A stretch of 64,000 bases of DNA from Arcicella aurantiaca (lineage in GTDB: Bacteria > Bacteroidota > Bacteroidia > Cytophagales > Spirosomataceae), in contig NZ_QGGO01000007.1 in assembly GCF_003148625.1 (NCBI RefSeq), positions 1-64,000 of the forward strand, read 5' to 3'. A program made the translations under genes and the position numbers. Positions 7,291-16,422 of this stretch are shown piece after piece (the stretch's first letter is position 1; each line of letters starts with the position of its first letter). Under the pieces are notes generated by a model that worked only from the letters and a program-made list of their open reading frames with translations, had not been told where the DNA came from and did no database searches.

Positions 7291-8631
7291 CTAATCAATT
7301 AAATAATCTAAATCTGATGCAATTGAAAATAAATGATTGATTTCTTCATCAAAAAATGGTATTTCAATACCTTTATTTGTTACAACTAAGTTTTCTAATT
7401 TTCCATCTTTGGCTTGATAAACAGAAACTTTCTTAAATTCAATTTTATCTTTTTCTGAATAGCTTTTTTTGTTTTTATTTAACCAACTATCTTTACCTTC
7501 AAAAGAATTTGAGAGCAAAATTAAATTATTTAACTCTTTGATTAAAAAATCACTATGGGTTGTAATAAATACTTTTATTTTTGAGTTTATGAGAGAAACC
7601 AATAATTTAGCCATTAAGCGTTGGTTTTTCAATGTCAAATGGCTTTCTGGTTCATCTATAATTAAAATATCCCCCTCTTTCGCTTGATGATTTAAGTAGA
7701 AATAAATATCTACAATACATCTGGCAGATGATGAAGCTAAATAAAGTGGAATATCAAATTTGTTATTTTTTTTATTTTTAGTGTAAAAGCGAATATCTTG
7801 TTTATTATCCTTTTTAAAATCTGCCCCTAATATATCCTTAATAATTTCCATTGAATAACTTGTATCAATATTGGATGTATATTTTTTTATTTTTTCAATA
7901 TTTCTGGTGAATGAAATATGGTCTCGAATAGGGGTTGCATAGTAGGCTGTCATTGACATCAAAAGTTCAAATGGATGAATATCTTCATCTTTTTCCAGTT
8001 TCTGTAAACCATCAATAAGTGATGTTCTTTTTTCATCTAACTCTTTATAAAATAGTGAAATACCCAATCTTTCAGCAGTAATAATAACAGGTTCTGGGAA
8101 TATATCATCAAATACTAAACTTGAAAAAATATCCCCAATTACTCGTTTGAATAATCTGTCATCCAGTTCATTATCACCTTGTTTGGTATAACTTATTGAT
8201 AAAGAATTATCTTGCAATTTCCCTTCAATTACTATGCTTTTCCCTATTTGAACTTTCCTTTCAGAATTTTTGAAATCCGTTGGTTTATCAAACTCTAATT
8301 TTACTTTTGCATTACTAAACTGTCCTTCCTTATCATTAAACAAATCCTTAATTCGTTCTTGGAATTTCTCGCTTTCAGAAACAATACTTTCAGTCACTAA
8401 GACTATGATATCTTCTTTATTTAATGTAATTTGACCATTCCTCTTAAGCTTTGTTTCGATTAGCCCAAAACTATTATAATTTATAAAATCCTTCCAATTG
8501 TTAAGCAAGCCATATATACTGTAGGTAATATAAGTTTTTCCAGCGTTGTTATCTCCAACAAGCAGAGTTAGTTCATTAAGCTCAAGCTCACTATGGTCTA
8601 TTTTGCCTAAATTGTTTATTGTTAATTTCAT
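7291..8631 (-). CDS. AAA/ABC-class ATPase (OLD- or RloA-like), partner of the gene at 6745-7281
   Basis: The product (446 residues from the ATG at 8629-8631) is an SMC/ABC-type ATPase of the AAA_15/AAA_21 group. It opens MKLTINNLGKIDHSELELNE, followed by Walker A GDNNAGKT (26-33). Near the C-terminus are an ABC-signature-like stretch LASSSARCIVDIYF, Walker B DILIIDEPESH (321-331) and the switch histidine in ITTHSDF. The middle insert (about 60-290) is variable. No TOPRIM domain follows, unlike OLD or GajA proteins, so a nuclease would have to come from the partner. A start ten codons earlier is possible but would place non-domain residues before the first strand. Such ATPases are common in phage defence modules; the role here is inferred. 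Confidence 0.8.
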   Translation of the reverse strand: MKLTINNLGKIDHSELELNELTLLVGDNNAGKTYITYSIYGLLNNWKDFINYNSFGLIETKLKRNGQITLNKEDIIVLVTESIVSESEKFQERIKDLFNDKEGQFSNAKVKLEFDKPTDFKNSERKVQIGKSIVIEGKLQDNSLSISYTKQGDNELDDRLFKRVIGDIFSSLVFDDIFPEPVIITAERLGISLFYKELDEKRTSLIDGLQKLEKDEDIHPFELLMSMTAYYATPIRDHISFTRNIEKIKKYTSNIDTSYSMEIIKDILGADFKKDNKQDIRFYTKNKKNNKFDIPLYLASSSARCIVDIYFYLNHQAKEGDILIIDEPESHLTLKNQRLMAKLLVSLINSKIKVFITTHSDFLIKELNNLILLSNSFEGKDSWLNKNKKSYSEKDKIEFKKVSVYQAKDGKLENLVVTNKGIEIPFFDEEINHLFSIASDLDYLID

Positions 8632-8710
8632 TAATTTAGTGTTATATAGAAGATTGTTCAAATGAGATAATTTTTTATGTTGCTATTTCAGAAAAATCTA
8701 TCTTGTAATT

Positions 8711-9949
8711 TTAACTCTTCTTCGGATTATTCGTACCTGTTTTCTTCTTGTGATACGTTTTTTTCTTGTTAATGACACCAGAACTTACCCTTTTTTGGGG
8801 TTGATACGTTGGAGCATCGCCCATGCCTGCGGGAAGTGACAATTTTGGAATTTCTCTTTCAATTAAATCCTCAATTGCTAAAAACTTGCGTTGGTCTTTA
8901 TCATTAATAAAAGTAATGGCAGTTCCTGTGGTTTCGGCTCTGGCAGTTCTTCCGATACGGTGAATATAATCTTCAGGGTCGTGAGGAGTATTATAATTAA
9001 TAACCAAACTAATGCCTTCTACGTCAATTCCACGAGAAAGAATATCCGTTCCTATCAAAATTTGAAGAGATTTTGCTTTAAAATCTCTCATAATTTCTTC
9101 TCTTTCTTTTTGGTCTAAATCTGAGTGAAAAGCCTTCGTTTTCAAGCCAACTTTATGCAATTCTGTATCTAATTTCTTGACATATTCTTTTGTAGAAGCA
9201 AAAATGATAACGCTTCCCCAATCATTCGATTTCAAAATATGTGTCAATAAGGCAATTTTTTGCGTATCATAAACCAAATAAGCCTGTTGTAAAATTCCTG
9301 CGGAAGGTTTGGAAATAGCAATATTTAATTGTTCTGGTTCGATAAGAATAGAATGTGCTAATTTTCTAATTTTAGGAGGCATCGTTGCCGAAAAAAGTAG
9401 CGTTTGGCGTTGAAGCGGTAAATGTTTTATGATTTTGAGAATATCGTCATAAAAACCCATATCCAACATTCGGTCGGCTTCATCAAGAATTAAATGTTGA
9501 AGTTGCGAAAAATCAATCGCTCCCATTTGCAAAATCGCAATTAAGCGTCCAGGAGTTGCAATAATGATTTCTGCTCCTTCTTCTAATGCTTTTCTTTGCT
9601 GATTCCACGCAGCTCCGTCGCCACCACCATAAATTGAAATAGAACTAACGCCAATAAAATAGCCTAAACCTTCTACTTGATTGTCAATTTGAGTGGCTAA
9701 TTCACGAGTTGGAGAAATAATAAGGGTATTCAAACGCCTTTTATCTTCGGGCGTATTGATGATTTTATCGAGGATAGGTAATAAAAAAGCCGCTGTCTTA
9801 CCCGTACCCGTTTGGGCACACGCAATGAGGTCTTTTCCTGTTTGTATTAATGGAATAGCTTGTGATTGAATAGGCGTTGGTTTGCTATAACCCATTGAAT
9901 CTAAGCCATCTAAAAGTTTTTCGTTGAAATTAAAATCTTGAAAAGTCAA
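8711..9949 (-). CDS. rhlE: DEAD-box ATP-dependent RNA helicase, RhlE-like
   Basis: This cytoplasmic RNA helicase would remodel RNA in ribosome assembly, decay or cold adaptation. The Q motif is GYSKPTPIQ (20-28), motif I AQTGTGKT (45-52), motif II DEAD (156-159), motif III SAT (187-189), and motif VI HRIGRTAR lies about 330-340. The basic tail (KKKTYHKKKTGTNNPKKS) is typical of RhlE-type RNA-binding extensions. The 412-residue length fits. A near-perfect promoter is at 9994-10024. The ATPase gene follows 79 bp later on the same strand with no obvious terminator between, so read-through is possible. RhlE is a best-fit name among close paralogues. Confidence 0.9.
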   Translation of the reverse strand: MTFQDFNFNEKLLDGLDSMGYSKPTPIQSQAIPLIQTGKDLIACAQTGTGKTAAFLLPILDKIINTPEDKRRLNTLIISPTRELATQIDNQVEGLGYFIGVSSISIYGGGDGAAWNQQRKALEEGAEIIIATPGRLIAILQMGAIDFSQLQHLILDEADRMLDMGFYDDILKIIKHLPLQRQTLLFSATMPPKIRKLAHSILIEPEQLNIAISKPSAGILQQAYLVYDTQKIALLTHILKSNDWGSVIIFASTKEYVKKLDTELHKVGLKTKAFHSDLDQKEREEIMRDFKAKSLQILIGTDILSRGIDVEGISLVINYNTPHDPEDYIHRIGRTARAETTGTAITFINDKDQRKFLAIEDLIEREIPKLSLPAGMGDAPTYQPQKRVSSGVINKKKTYHKKKTGTNNPKKS

Positions 9950-9993
9950 TTCGTGGTTGTTTTAAAAGTTTGAGTAAGGGAAAGTAATCTAAA

Positions 9994-10024
9994 CAAATTT
10001 AGCGATTTAAAGACATTTTTCAAA
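9994..10024 (-). promoter_or_regulatory. Bacteroidota promoter for the DEAD-box helicase gene
   Basis: On the minus strand TTTG (10021-10024), a 19-nt spacer, then TAAATTTG (9994-10001) match the TTTG-N19-TAnnTTTG consensus exactly. The predicted start near 9987 gives a leader of about 38 nt to the ATG at 9949. Confidence 0.8.
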
Positions 10025-10044
10025 GTTGAAAAAAGGATAAAAAG

Positions 10045-10091
10045 AAAGGGAGGAAGAAGAATGGGTTAACCCTTTTCTTCTTCCTCCCTTT
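10045..10091 (-). terminator. terminator after the PorP/SprF gene, probably bidirectional
   Basis: A 17-bp stem (AAAGGGAGGAAGAAGAA with its complement) extended by GGGTT/AACCC lies between the PorP stop and the helicase promoter. On the minus strand it is followed by CTTTTT; on the plus strand by a run of T as well. Confidence 0.8.
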
Positions 10092-10109
10092 TTTGATTCT
10101 CTATTTTTC

Positions 10110-11171
10110 TTAAAACTTCGGACATTTCAATTCTCCCTTGCGTGAGCGTGGGGCTTTTCGTGGCTCTATCCAGTCTGAAAATGTATAAGAAAGTGATAAT
10201 TCATGAGCCCCACCTGTTGACCCTAATCTTGAAATGGTGGCGTCGTAACTATAACCAATAGAAAAATTATCTTGTCTGTAACCTATTAAAAATACCGCTG
10301 CATCGTGACTAATAATGCTGACATCGTTTTTGGTGTAAGTTTTTAAAGGAATACCTCTATACCAAGCTCCCAAAACAAGAGGAGAATAAGTCAAGTAAGC
10401 CCCCACATCTAATTGGTCTGACGCACCCTGACGTTTGTAATGAATCACAGGGGTAATGCTTTTTTCACGTTCGATAGCATCTCCCAAATTATTACCAATC
10501 ATATAATCTGCCAAAGGGATTCTATATCCTGCTTGCACCCCAATTTTCACAGGCAAACGAGCGTCTTTGTCGTTGAATGATTGTGAAGGCTGATTGATAT
10601 GATGTAAAGATGCTCCGACCCAAAACTGTTCAGAATAAACCAAGGCACCCGTTGAAAAATCCCAGTATTTTAATTGTGGCGTTACGTTATTTCCTCCTTG
10701 TAAAATTTGGTCAGTTGAAATTCTTGGATAAGTACCTGTACTCAAATAAGTATTAATTTGGTCGCCAAAGGTATAATCTGCAAAATTAATTCCACGAGTT
10801 ACATACGAACCTTGAACACCTAACTTTGCCGTCAGATTATCACTAATTTTTAAATGATATGAATAAACAGCTCCAATATCGGTAGTGGTTAAATTAGTAA
10901 ACTGTCTATCAGTTGTCAATAAAATACCGACTCCACTTTTGAATTTATCAAAATACATATCGGCTGAAATTGAGGAAGTTACAAAGTTTGCACTCAATGA
11001 TGGCCACTGATTTCGATGATTAAAATTTACACGAGGAGACATTGCCGAACCCGCAAAAGCTGGATTCAGATACAATGGAGCAGCATAAAATTGAGAATAT
11101 TGCGGGTCTTGGGCTTGTGCAAAACTCCAAGAGATTACGCTAATAAACAGTAAAAATCCTTTTTTCAACAT
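10110..11171 (-). CDS. PorP/SprF family type IX secretion membrane protein
   Basis: PorP/SprF proteins are outer membrane beta-barrels associated with type IX secretion and gliding; family members often sit beside a large cargo with a type B sorting domain and are thought to anchor it. The signal peptide ends at SFAQA (about residues 1-20). The hallmark QDPQYSQFYAAPLYLNPAFA follows at once. The rest alternates short strands typical of a 14-strand barrel, ending in FSDWIEPRKAPRSRKGELKC. At 353 residues it is a normal length. The divergent neighbour at 11540 is such a cargo, which supports the pairing. Confidence 0.9.
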   Translation of the reverse strand: MLKKGFLLFISVISWSFAQAQDPQYSQFYAAPLYLNPAFAGSAMSPRVNFNHRNQWPSLSANFVTSSISADMYFDKFKSGVGILLTTDRQFTNLTTTDIGAVYSYHLKISDNLTAKLGVQGSYVTRGINFADYTFGDQINTYLSTGTYPRISTDQILQGGNNVTPQLKYWDFSTGALVYSEQFWVGASLHHINQPSQSFNDKDARLPVKIGVQAGYRIPLADYMIGNNLGDAIEREKSITPVIHYKRQGASDQLDVGAYLTYSPLVLGAWYRGIPLKTYTKNDVSIISHDAAVFLIGYRQDNFSIGYSYDATISRLGSTGGAHELSLSYTFSDWIEPRKAPRSRKGELKCPKF

Positions 11172-11539
11172 GGTATTAGGAACGCTTTAGGTATGTACCT
11201 TATGTTAAAGTTAACATTTAGAACCTAAAATCGGTTTAATTTTTGACGTAAACTACTCAGGAATGTACTTATTCAACTTAAAATAGTATAATTTAATAAC
11301 CTTTAAAAATTTTTACGCTTAAATTACGTTAATTTCAGAGATTTATTAGACTTTTTTAAGAACATTAAAACGTAAAACAAGCAAATTTAATGCCACTTAA
11401 CATCAGACAATACAACCATTTAATTAAACGTATTGTCTTATTGGAAAGAATAGATATTGAGGCTTTAGAAATGAAGTGAAATCTAAAATACTTAATGTCT
11501 AATTTCTGACATCTAAAACCTTTTTTAGTAAACGAAAAA
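11172..11539. other. 368-bp divergent intergenic region between PorP/SprF and its cargo
   Basis: This AT-rich stretch holds the leaders of both genes. A minus-strand promoter candidate is at 11382-11411. No matching TAnnTTTG box was found for the cargo on the plus strand. No palindromic repeat family or coding sequence was seen. Confidence 0.6.
11382..11411 (-). promoter_or_regulatory. possible promoter for the PorP/SprF gene
   Basis: The minus strand shows TAAATTTG (11382-11389), an exact -7 box, with ATTG 18 nt upstream (11408-11411). The leader to the ATG at 11171 would be about 200 nt, long but not unusual for a T9SS surface gene. Confidence 0.4.
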
Positions 11540-14500
11540 ATGATAAGATTTAGTAGCATACAACGATATTTTTTGATTTTCTCCGTGATGTTCTTATCGT
11601 GGGGATTGTCAAGCAATGTTTATGCTCAGGAGTTTTTTAAAGTTAGAAAAACTTGTATTTCTGAATGTTCAGATACAACTGCGGCTACTATATTTCGGGA
11701 TACTTTATTGACTCCTGCAACGGCTTGGAAATGGGAATTTGGCGACCCTACAAGTGGCATTAAAAATACCTCAACACTCAAAAACCCTGCACACTTGTAC
11801 TCAACCGCAGGTGTAAAAACGGTTACACTTACTCGTACAGAAGGTGGCATTCCAAAGGTTTATACCCAAACAATTACCATCAATAACCCGCCAACGGCAT
11901 TTTATTTAGGAAACGCTCCTTCTCAGCAAGATACTACTATTTGTAAAGGTGATTTCCTGACGCTCGACCCTTACAAAAATGGTGGAGCTGACCCAAAATA
12001 CAAGTATATCTGGTATCCAAAAGGTGACTCTACGCAAACACTGCGGGCAGATACTACCAGTTGTTATTCTGTGCAAGTTACGGATACTACAACGGGCTGT
12101 TCGGCTCAAAATAAAATCAATGTAAAACTTTGCGTCCCTCCGCCACCAAAACCTGCCGAAAATTATTGGTATTTCGGAAATAATGCAGGGATAAAGTTCT
12201 CTTCAGGAACGCCTACGGCAGACGATAAAGGGAAAATTAATACAACAGAAGGAGTGTCTTCTATTGCCGACCCCAACGGAAATTTACTTTTTTATACCGA
12301 CGGACGAAAGATTTATGATAAAGATGGTAAAGAAATGGCTTCGCTGAAACCTGATATTTTAGCGGGAAGTGCCACCTCTACGCAATCGGCGGTTATTGTG
12401 CCACAACCCAGTTGCCAAGGGTGTCAATCTATCTATTATGTTTTTACTACAACCGATATTAACGGAACTAAACAGTTGAGTTACAGTGTAGTTGATATTC
12501 GTCAGAATAAAGGAAAAGGAAAGGTTATTGAGAAAAATGTGGTTTTAGACGATGTACCTTCTACCGAACAATTGATTTCTCATTTCGTGAAAAAAGACTC
12601 TACTTATTGGGTCATTTCACATGATTATGGAACGGATACGATTCGTTTACGTAGAGTGACTAAAAATGGGGTTTCGATTTCAAAAATTGTTCAAGTAGGA
12701 GCAAGAATTGACAGTGCCGCTAAAGGGGAAGGTTATATGAAAGTTTCGCAAGACGGAACGAAGTTTGCCATTGCCATTCCCGGAGGAGCAAGAAATTTAA
12801 TTGAGGTTTATGATTTTGTGGATTCCACAGGAGAATTAAGAAATAAGAAAACAATTGATTTAGGCCCAGCCCCTCCAACCGTTTATGGGGTTGAATTTTC
12901 ACCAGATAGCAAAACGCTTTTTGCTACCATGAAAGCCGATACCATTAAAAATCCTACTTCGTATTCGTCACTGTTACGGTTTGATTTAACCGATGGAGAT
13001 TCAACGGTAATTGCCAAGTCAAAAGTGCTTATTGATTCTTCCCGAAAAGAATATTATGGGTCGGTGCAGTTAGCTCCAGATGGAAAGATTTACCTTGCCG
13101 TACAGGGGAGTACAACGTTGGGGGTTATCAAACTTCCGAATGATACCATTTCTACAAAAAGTTTAAGTACAGATTATTATGAGCGAAAAGGCTTTGACCT
13201 CAATGGTAAAATTAGTCAGTTGGGTTTGCCTACAACTTACAATGTTATCAATGAAAATAATGAAGGCGTAGGTATAACGGCTGTGGATACGTGTTTGGGG
13301 TCGCCAACTAATTTTCAAACCAGTCATTTATGTGGTGATAAACTCAAAAATACCAAAACAGATTGGCGTTTTTATAGAGGCGAAGTGCCAGCTAATGGAC
13401 AACCAGTGGGACCTCCTATTGCCACCATTCAAGGTGGAGAAGGAGATAATGGTTTACAAACCTCCTACACTTTTGATGCCCCAGGGAAATATTATGTGGT
13501 TGTAAATATGGGTAATCGTTGTAAGCCTGATACTATGCTGCCACCGCAGGCTTTTGAGGTATTACCGTTGCCCAAACCTGATTTAGGCCCAGACCTCAAT
13601 TTATGTGCAGGAAGTGTGACTATTGATTCAAAAGTAACTTTGGATAGTAGTAATTATTTCTGGTTTCAGAATCGACAATTTTTACCTAAAGATAAACTAC
13701 GTACTCTCACGGTTACGCAATCAGGGAATTATGCTGTATTGGTTGAAAGTAGGGGTTGTGTCGGGATTGATTCTGTACTGATAACATTGGCTAAGGCAAA
13801 GGCTTTAAATTTAGGAGCTGATACACTTATTTGTGCTGGTTCTCCTATTGTTTTAGATGCTTCTAATGCCGCAGGAACAGGCTCAACGTTTTTATGGAGT
13901 ACAGGGGCGACAACTTCTAAAATTACTGTTTCAACGGCAGGTAATTATTCTGTGACCGTGACCACGCCAATTGGGACAACTACTTGTACAACTACTGATA
14001 ATGTAATTGTCAGGATTCGTCCGAAAATGTCATTTACTGTCAATAAAACTGCTCCAACGGGTTGTACCGCCAATGATGGTGCTATTAAAATTGTAGGGCT
14101 AACTCCGACAGGAACGTACAGTTTTGTTTGGTACAAAGATGGTGTATTAATTGCCAATTCTACTCTCGACGGAATCACGGCTTTGAAAGCAGGAAGCTAT
14201 AAAGTAACTATTAGAAGTAGTGTAACTTGTGATACTACGGTTTCTATTGTTTTAAATGCTTCGGGTACGCCAAACGCTTTGATTACACTTACGCCAACGC
14301 CTGTTACGTGTATCAGTGATGGAGCAATTGCTATCAAAGTGGATACGCTTAGTCCGTTTAGACCAATAAATTTTATTCTTAGAGAAAAAAGTACGAATGA
14401 GACAATTATTTCGCAGGGAGTAATGTCCTCTATCTTTGTTTCAAGAGGGCAATATGTCATCAAAGGACTCATTGCAGGGACTTATTATATAGAATTTGTG

Positions 14501-15712
14501 GATAATAGTGGCTGTAAATTTATCAGTAATAACATCACATTGAATAAAATATCAAGAAGAGATATTTCTCTTTTACCTGCTCCAACAGGCAAATGTGAAG
14601 GAGAAAAAATTACATTAAATCCACTCAATTATACCGATGGAAGTATTAGATGGAGTACAGGGGCAACTACCTTGAATATTGACGTTACAAAAACAGGGGT
14701 TTATATTGTAACGGTTACTTCAACAGATGGAAAGTGTATTAGTTCAGCCCAAATACCTGTCACTTTTAAGCCATCACCCAAAGTAAATATTACAGCACCA
14801 AGTAGATTATGTTTAACGCCCAACCCAACCCAATTAGTTGGTAGTCCAGTTGGAGGAACTTGGCAAGGCTCAAATGTTGATGCCAATGGAATATTTAAAG
14901 TTACTTCATTGGGTATTTATGCCGTAAAATATGAAGTTACACAAAATGGCTGTACCACTATTGCTAATAAAGAAATTACGGTATTGGATGCTCCTGTTTT
15001 CAATTTAGGGCCTGATAGAAATATTTGTCGAAATAGTGTTACGGATTTGATTGGCGTTAGCACCCCACAAGTGAATGTAACGTATCGTTGGAATAACGGG
15101 CAATCAACGCCAACAATTATGCCTGAAAGGTCTGGTACGTATATTTTAATGGCTACTAAAGGACTTTGTCGAGCTTCAGATACTGTTATTGTTAATTTAT
15201 TGCCGATACCTTTTATTTCATTACGTTCAGAAATTCCCCTTTGTGTGGTATCCACTTTGCCTGTACGAGTTGATGCAGGAGGAGGATTAGGACTTACCTA
15301 TAAATGGTCGCCAACGGGAGAAACTTCTCGGCAAATTTCTGTAAACACTGTTGGAACATATACTGTAACGGTTACTAACTCTGCGGGATGTCCAGTAGTG
15401 GCTCAAACAAATATAATTGACCGTTGCGACCCCAATATTTTAGTGCCTGATATTTTTACGCCTAATGGAGATGGGCTAAATGATAATTTTCAGGTATTCC
15501 CAATTTATATAAAAGAATTTGATTTGAAAATATATAATCGTTGGGGTGAATTAATATTTACTTCCAAAAATCCCAACGACCGCTGGGACGGAAAATATAA
15601 AGGTACTTTAGTCAAACCAGACTCTTTTGCATGGGTGATAACTTATCTTCCTGAGTATTACCCCAATGAAGGGCTCAAACGAAAAGAAGGGGCGGTGACA
15701 GTAGTTTGGTAA
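11540..15712 (+). CDS. giant secreted PKD/propeller protein with T9SS type B (CHU_C) sorting domain
   Basis: The 1390-residue product is exported by a signal peptide (1-30, ending SNVYAQ). A PKD-like domain comes first (about 45-115, WKWEFGDP...NPAHLYSTAGVKTVTL), then a repeat segment reading YWYFGNNAGIKF and LLFYTDGRKIYDKDG, then many Ig-like repeats of the form GADTLICAGSPIVLDA...W-TGATTS. The last 90 residues are the gliding-motility-associated C-terminal domain, with VPDIFTPNGDGLNDNFQV and YNRWGELIF, which marks cargo kept at the cell surface by type IX secretion. It is divergent from the PorP/SprF gene, its likely anchor. Adhesion or motility is inferred. Confidence 0.9.
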   Translation: MIRFSSIQRYFLIFSVMFLSWGLSSNVYAQEFFKVRKTCISECSDTTAATIFRDTLLTPATAWKWEFGDPTSGIKNTSTLKNPAHLYSTAGVKTVTLTRTEGGIPKVYTQTITINNPPTAFYLGNAPSQQDTTICKGDFLTLDPYKNGGADPKYKYIWYPKGDSTQTLRADTTSCYSVQVTDTTTGCSAQNKINVKLCVPPPPKPAENYWYFGNNAGIKFSSGTPTADDKGKINTTEGVSSIADPNGNLLFYTDGRKIYDKDGKEMASLKPDILAGSATSTQSAVIVPQPSCQGCQSIYYVFTTTDINGTKQLSYSVVDIRQNKGKGKVIEKNVVLDDVPSTEQLISHFVKKDSTYWVISHDYGTDTIRLRRVTKNGVSISKIVQVGARIDSAAKGEGYMKVSQDGTKFAIAIPGGARNLIEVYDFVDSTGELRNKKTIDLGPAPPTVYGVEFSPDSKTLFATMKADTIKNPTSYSSLLRFDLTDGDSTVIAKSKVLIDSSRKEYYGSVQLAPDGKIYLAVQGSTTLGVIKLPNDTISTKSLSTDYYERKGFDLNGKISQLGLPTTYNVINENNEGVGITAVDTCLGSPTNFQTSHLCGDKLKNTKTDWRFYRGEVPANGQPVGPPIATIQGGEGDNGLQTSYTFDAPGKYYVVVNMGNRCKPDTMLPPQAFEVLPLPKPDLGPDLNLCAGSVTIDSKVTLDSSNYFWFQNRQFLPKDKLRTLTVTQSGNYAVLVESRGCVGIDSVLITLAKAKALNLGADTLICAGSPIVLDASNAAGTGSTFLWSTGATTSKITVSTAGNYSVTVTTPIGTTTCTTTDNVIVRIRPKMSFTVNKTAPTGCTANDGAIKIVGLTPTGTYSFVWYKDGVLIANSTLDGITALKAGSYKVTIRSSVTCDTTVSIVLNASGTPNALITLTPTPVTCISDGAIAIKVDTLSPFRPINFILREKSTNETIISQGVMSSIFVSRGQYVIKGLIAGTYYIEFVDNSGCKFISNNITLNKISRRDISLLPAPTGKCEGEKITLNPLNYTDGSIRWSTGATTLNIDVTKTGVYIVTVTSTDGKCISSAQIPVTFKPSPKVNITAPSRLCLTPNPTQLVGSPVGGTWQGSNVDANGIFKVTSLGIYAVKYEVTQNGCTTIANKEITVLDAPVFNLGPDRNICRNSVTDLIGVSTPQVNVTYRWNNGQSTPTIMPERSGTYILMATKGLCRASDTVIVNLLPIPFISLRSEIPLCVVSTLPVRVDAGGGLGLTYKWSPTGETSRQISVNTVGTYTVTVTNSAGCPVVAQTNIIDRCDPNILVPDIFTPNGDGLNDNFQVFPIYIKEFDLKIYNRWGELIFTSKNPNDRWDGKYKGTLVKPDSFAWVITYLPEYYPNEGLKRKEGAVTVVW

Positions 15713-15717
15713 AACAG

Positions 15718-15821
15718 AAGAGGCTGCTCAAAAAGTCGTAAGAAATTATTCCCAAATAATATTCTTTAGATAAGTTCAAGTAAAACTTAAAGACTCATTG
15801 ACTGTTTTAGACAGCCTCTTT
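15718..15821. mobile_element. 104-bp MITE-like remnant with GAGGCTG inverted ends
   Basis: The left end AGAGGCTGCTCAAAAAGTC (from 15719) and the complement of the right end, AGAGGCTGTCTAAAACAGTC (to 15820), form imperfect terminal repeats of 19-20 bp. Such GAGGCTG ends occur on insertion sequences in Bacteroidota, so this may be an internally deleted copy. It begins 6 bp after the cargo stop codon and can fold as a terminator followed by TTTTAT. Confidence 0.5.
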
Positions 15822-15969
15822 TATGTTAAAACAGCCTCCAAACCAAACTTTTACATTTCATTTACATTGTTTTACAGCTATAATTTTACATTCTATTTCT
15901 TCTGAGCCTACATTTACCTTCATAAAAGTACAATTTTGATTATCTCGAAATTTTAAACACAATTGTCTT

Positions 15970-16422
15970 ATGAAAAGAATAAAATTAAGCTTCGTATCAA
16001 TCGTATTTTCAACGCTATTTACTGTAACAATAGCTGCAAGAGAAAATGAGAAAATAATCTATAATCCTTTATTGATTGATGGTCAGCCCATAAATTATGA
16101 ACAATTTTCTCTTAGTTCAAAGGGTGTTATCACCATGATAACTGAAAACACCAAAGGCAATGGAACGATGACAATTCCTTTCAAAGTTTACTTGAGACGT
16201 GACAATAAAATCGTATATTTAGGTGGTTCGGCTTCAACAAATACTTTGTCGGAAATTGAGATTTCTAAGGTTTTGAAATTCGCCAATTTAGGTGATGAAC
16301 TTGTCATTGAACCCGTTGATAAAAAATTTCAGACCTCTGGAAGAGTATTCTTTTTAAGAAATAATCTTGTCAAATTTATGAGTAAATTCCTTATTAGTAA
16401 AAATCCACAAGATGGTTGCTAA
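15970..16422 (+). CDS. exported protein of unknown function, coupled to a membrane regulator
   Basis: The 150-residue product has a signal peptide (about 1-22, ending TVTIAA). The mature part is a short beta-rich domain (PINYEQFSLSSKGVITM, TMTIPFKVYLRRDNKIVYLG) and ends NPQDGC. No family is recognised. Its TAA at 16420-16422 is followed directly by the ATG of the regulator gene, so the two form a tight operon. A role as periplasmic partner or ligand sensor of that regulator is plausible but inferred. It lies about 150 bp after the MITE-like remnant. Confidence 0.65.
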   Translation: MKRIKLSFVSIVFSTLFTVTIAARENEKIIYNPLLIDGQPINYEQFSLSSKGVITMITENTKGNGTMTIPFKVYLRRDNKIVYLGGSASTNTLSEIEISKVLKFANLGDELVIEPVDKKFQTSGRVFFLRNNLVKFMSKFLISKNPQDGC

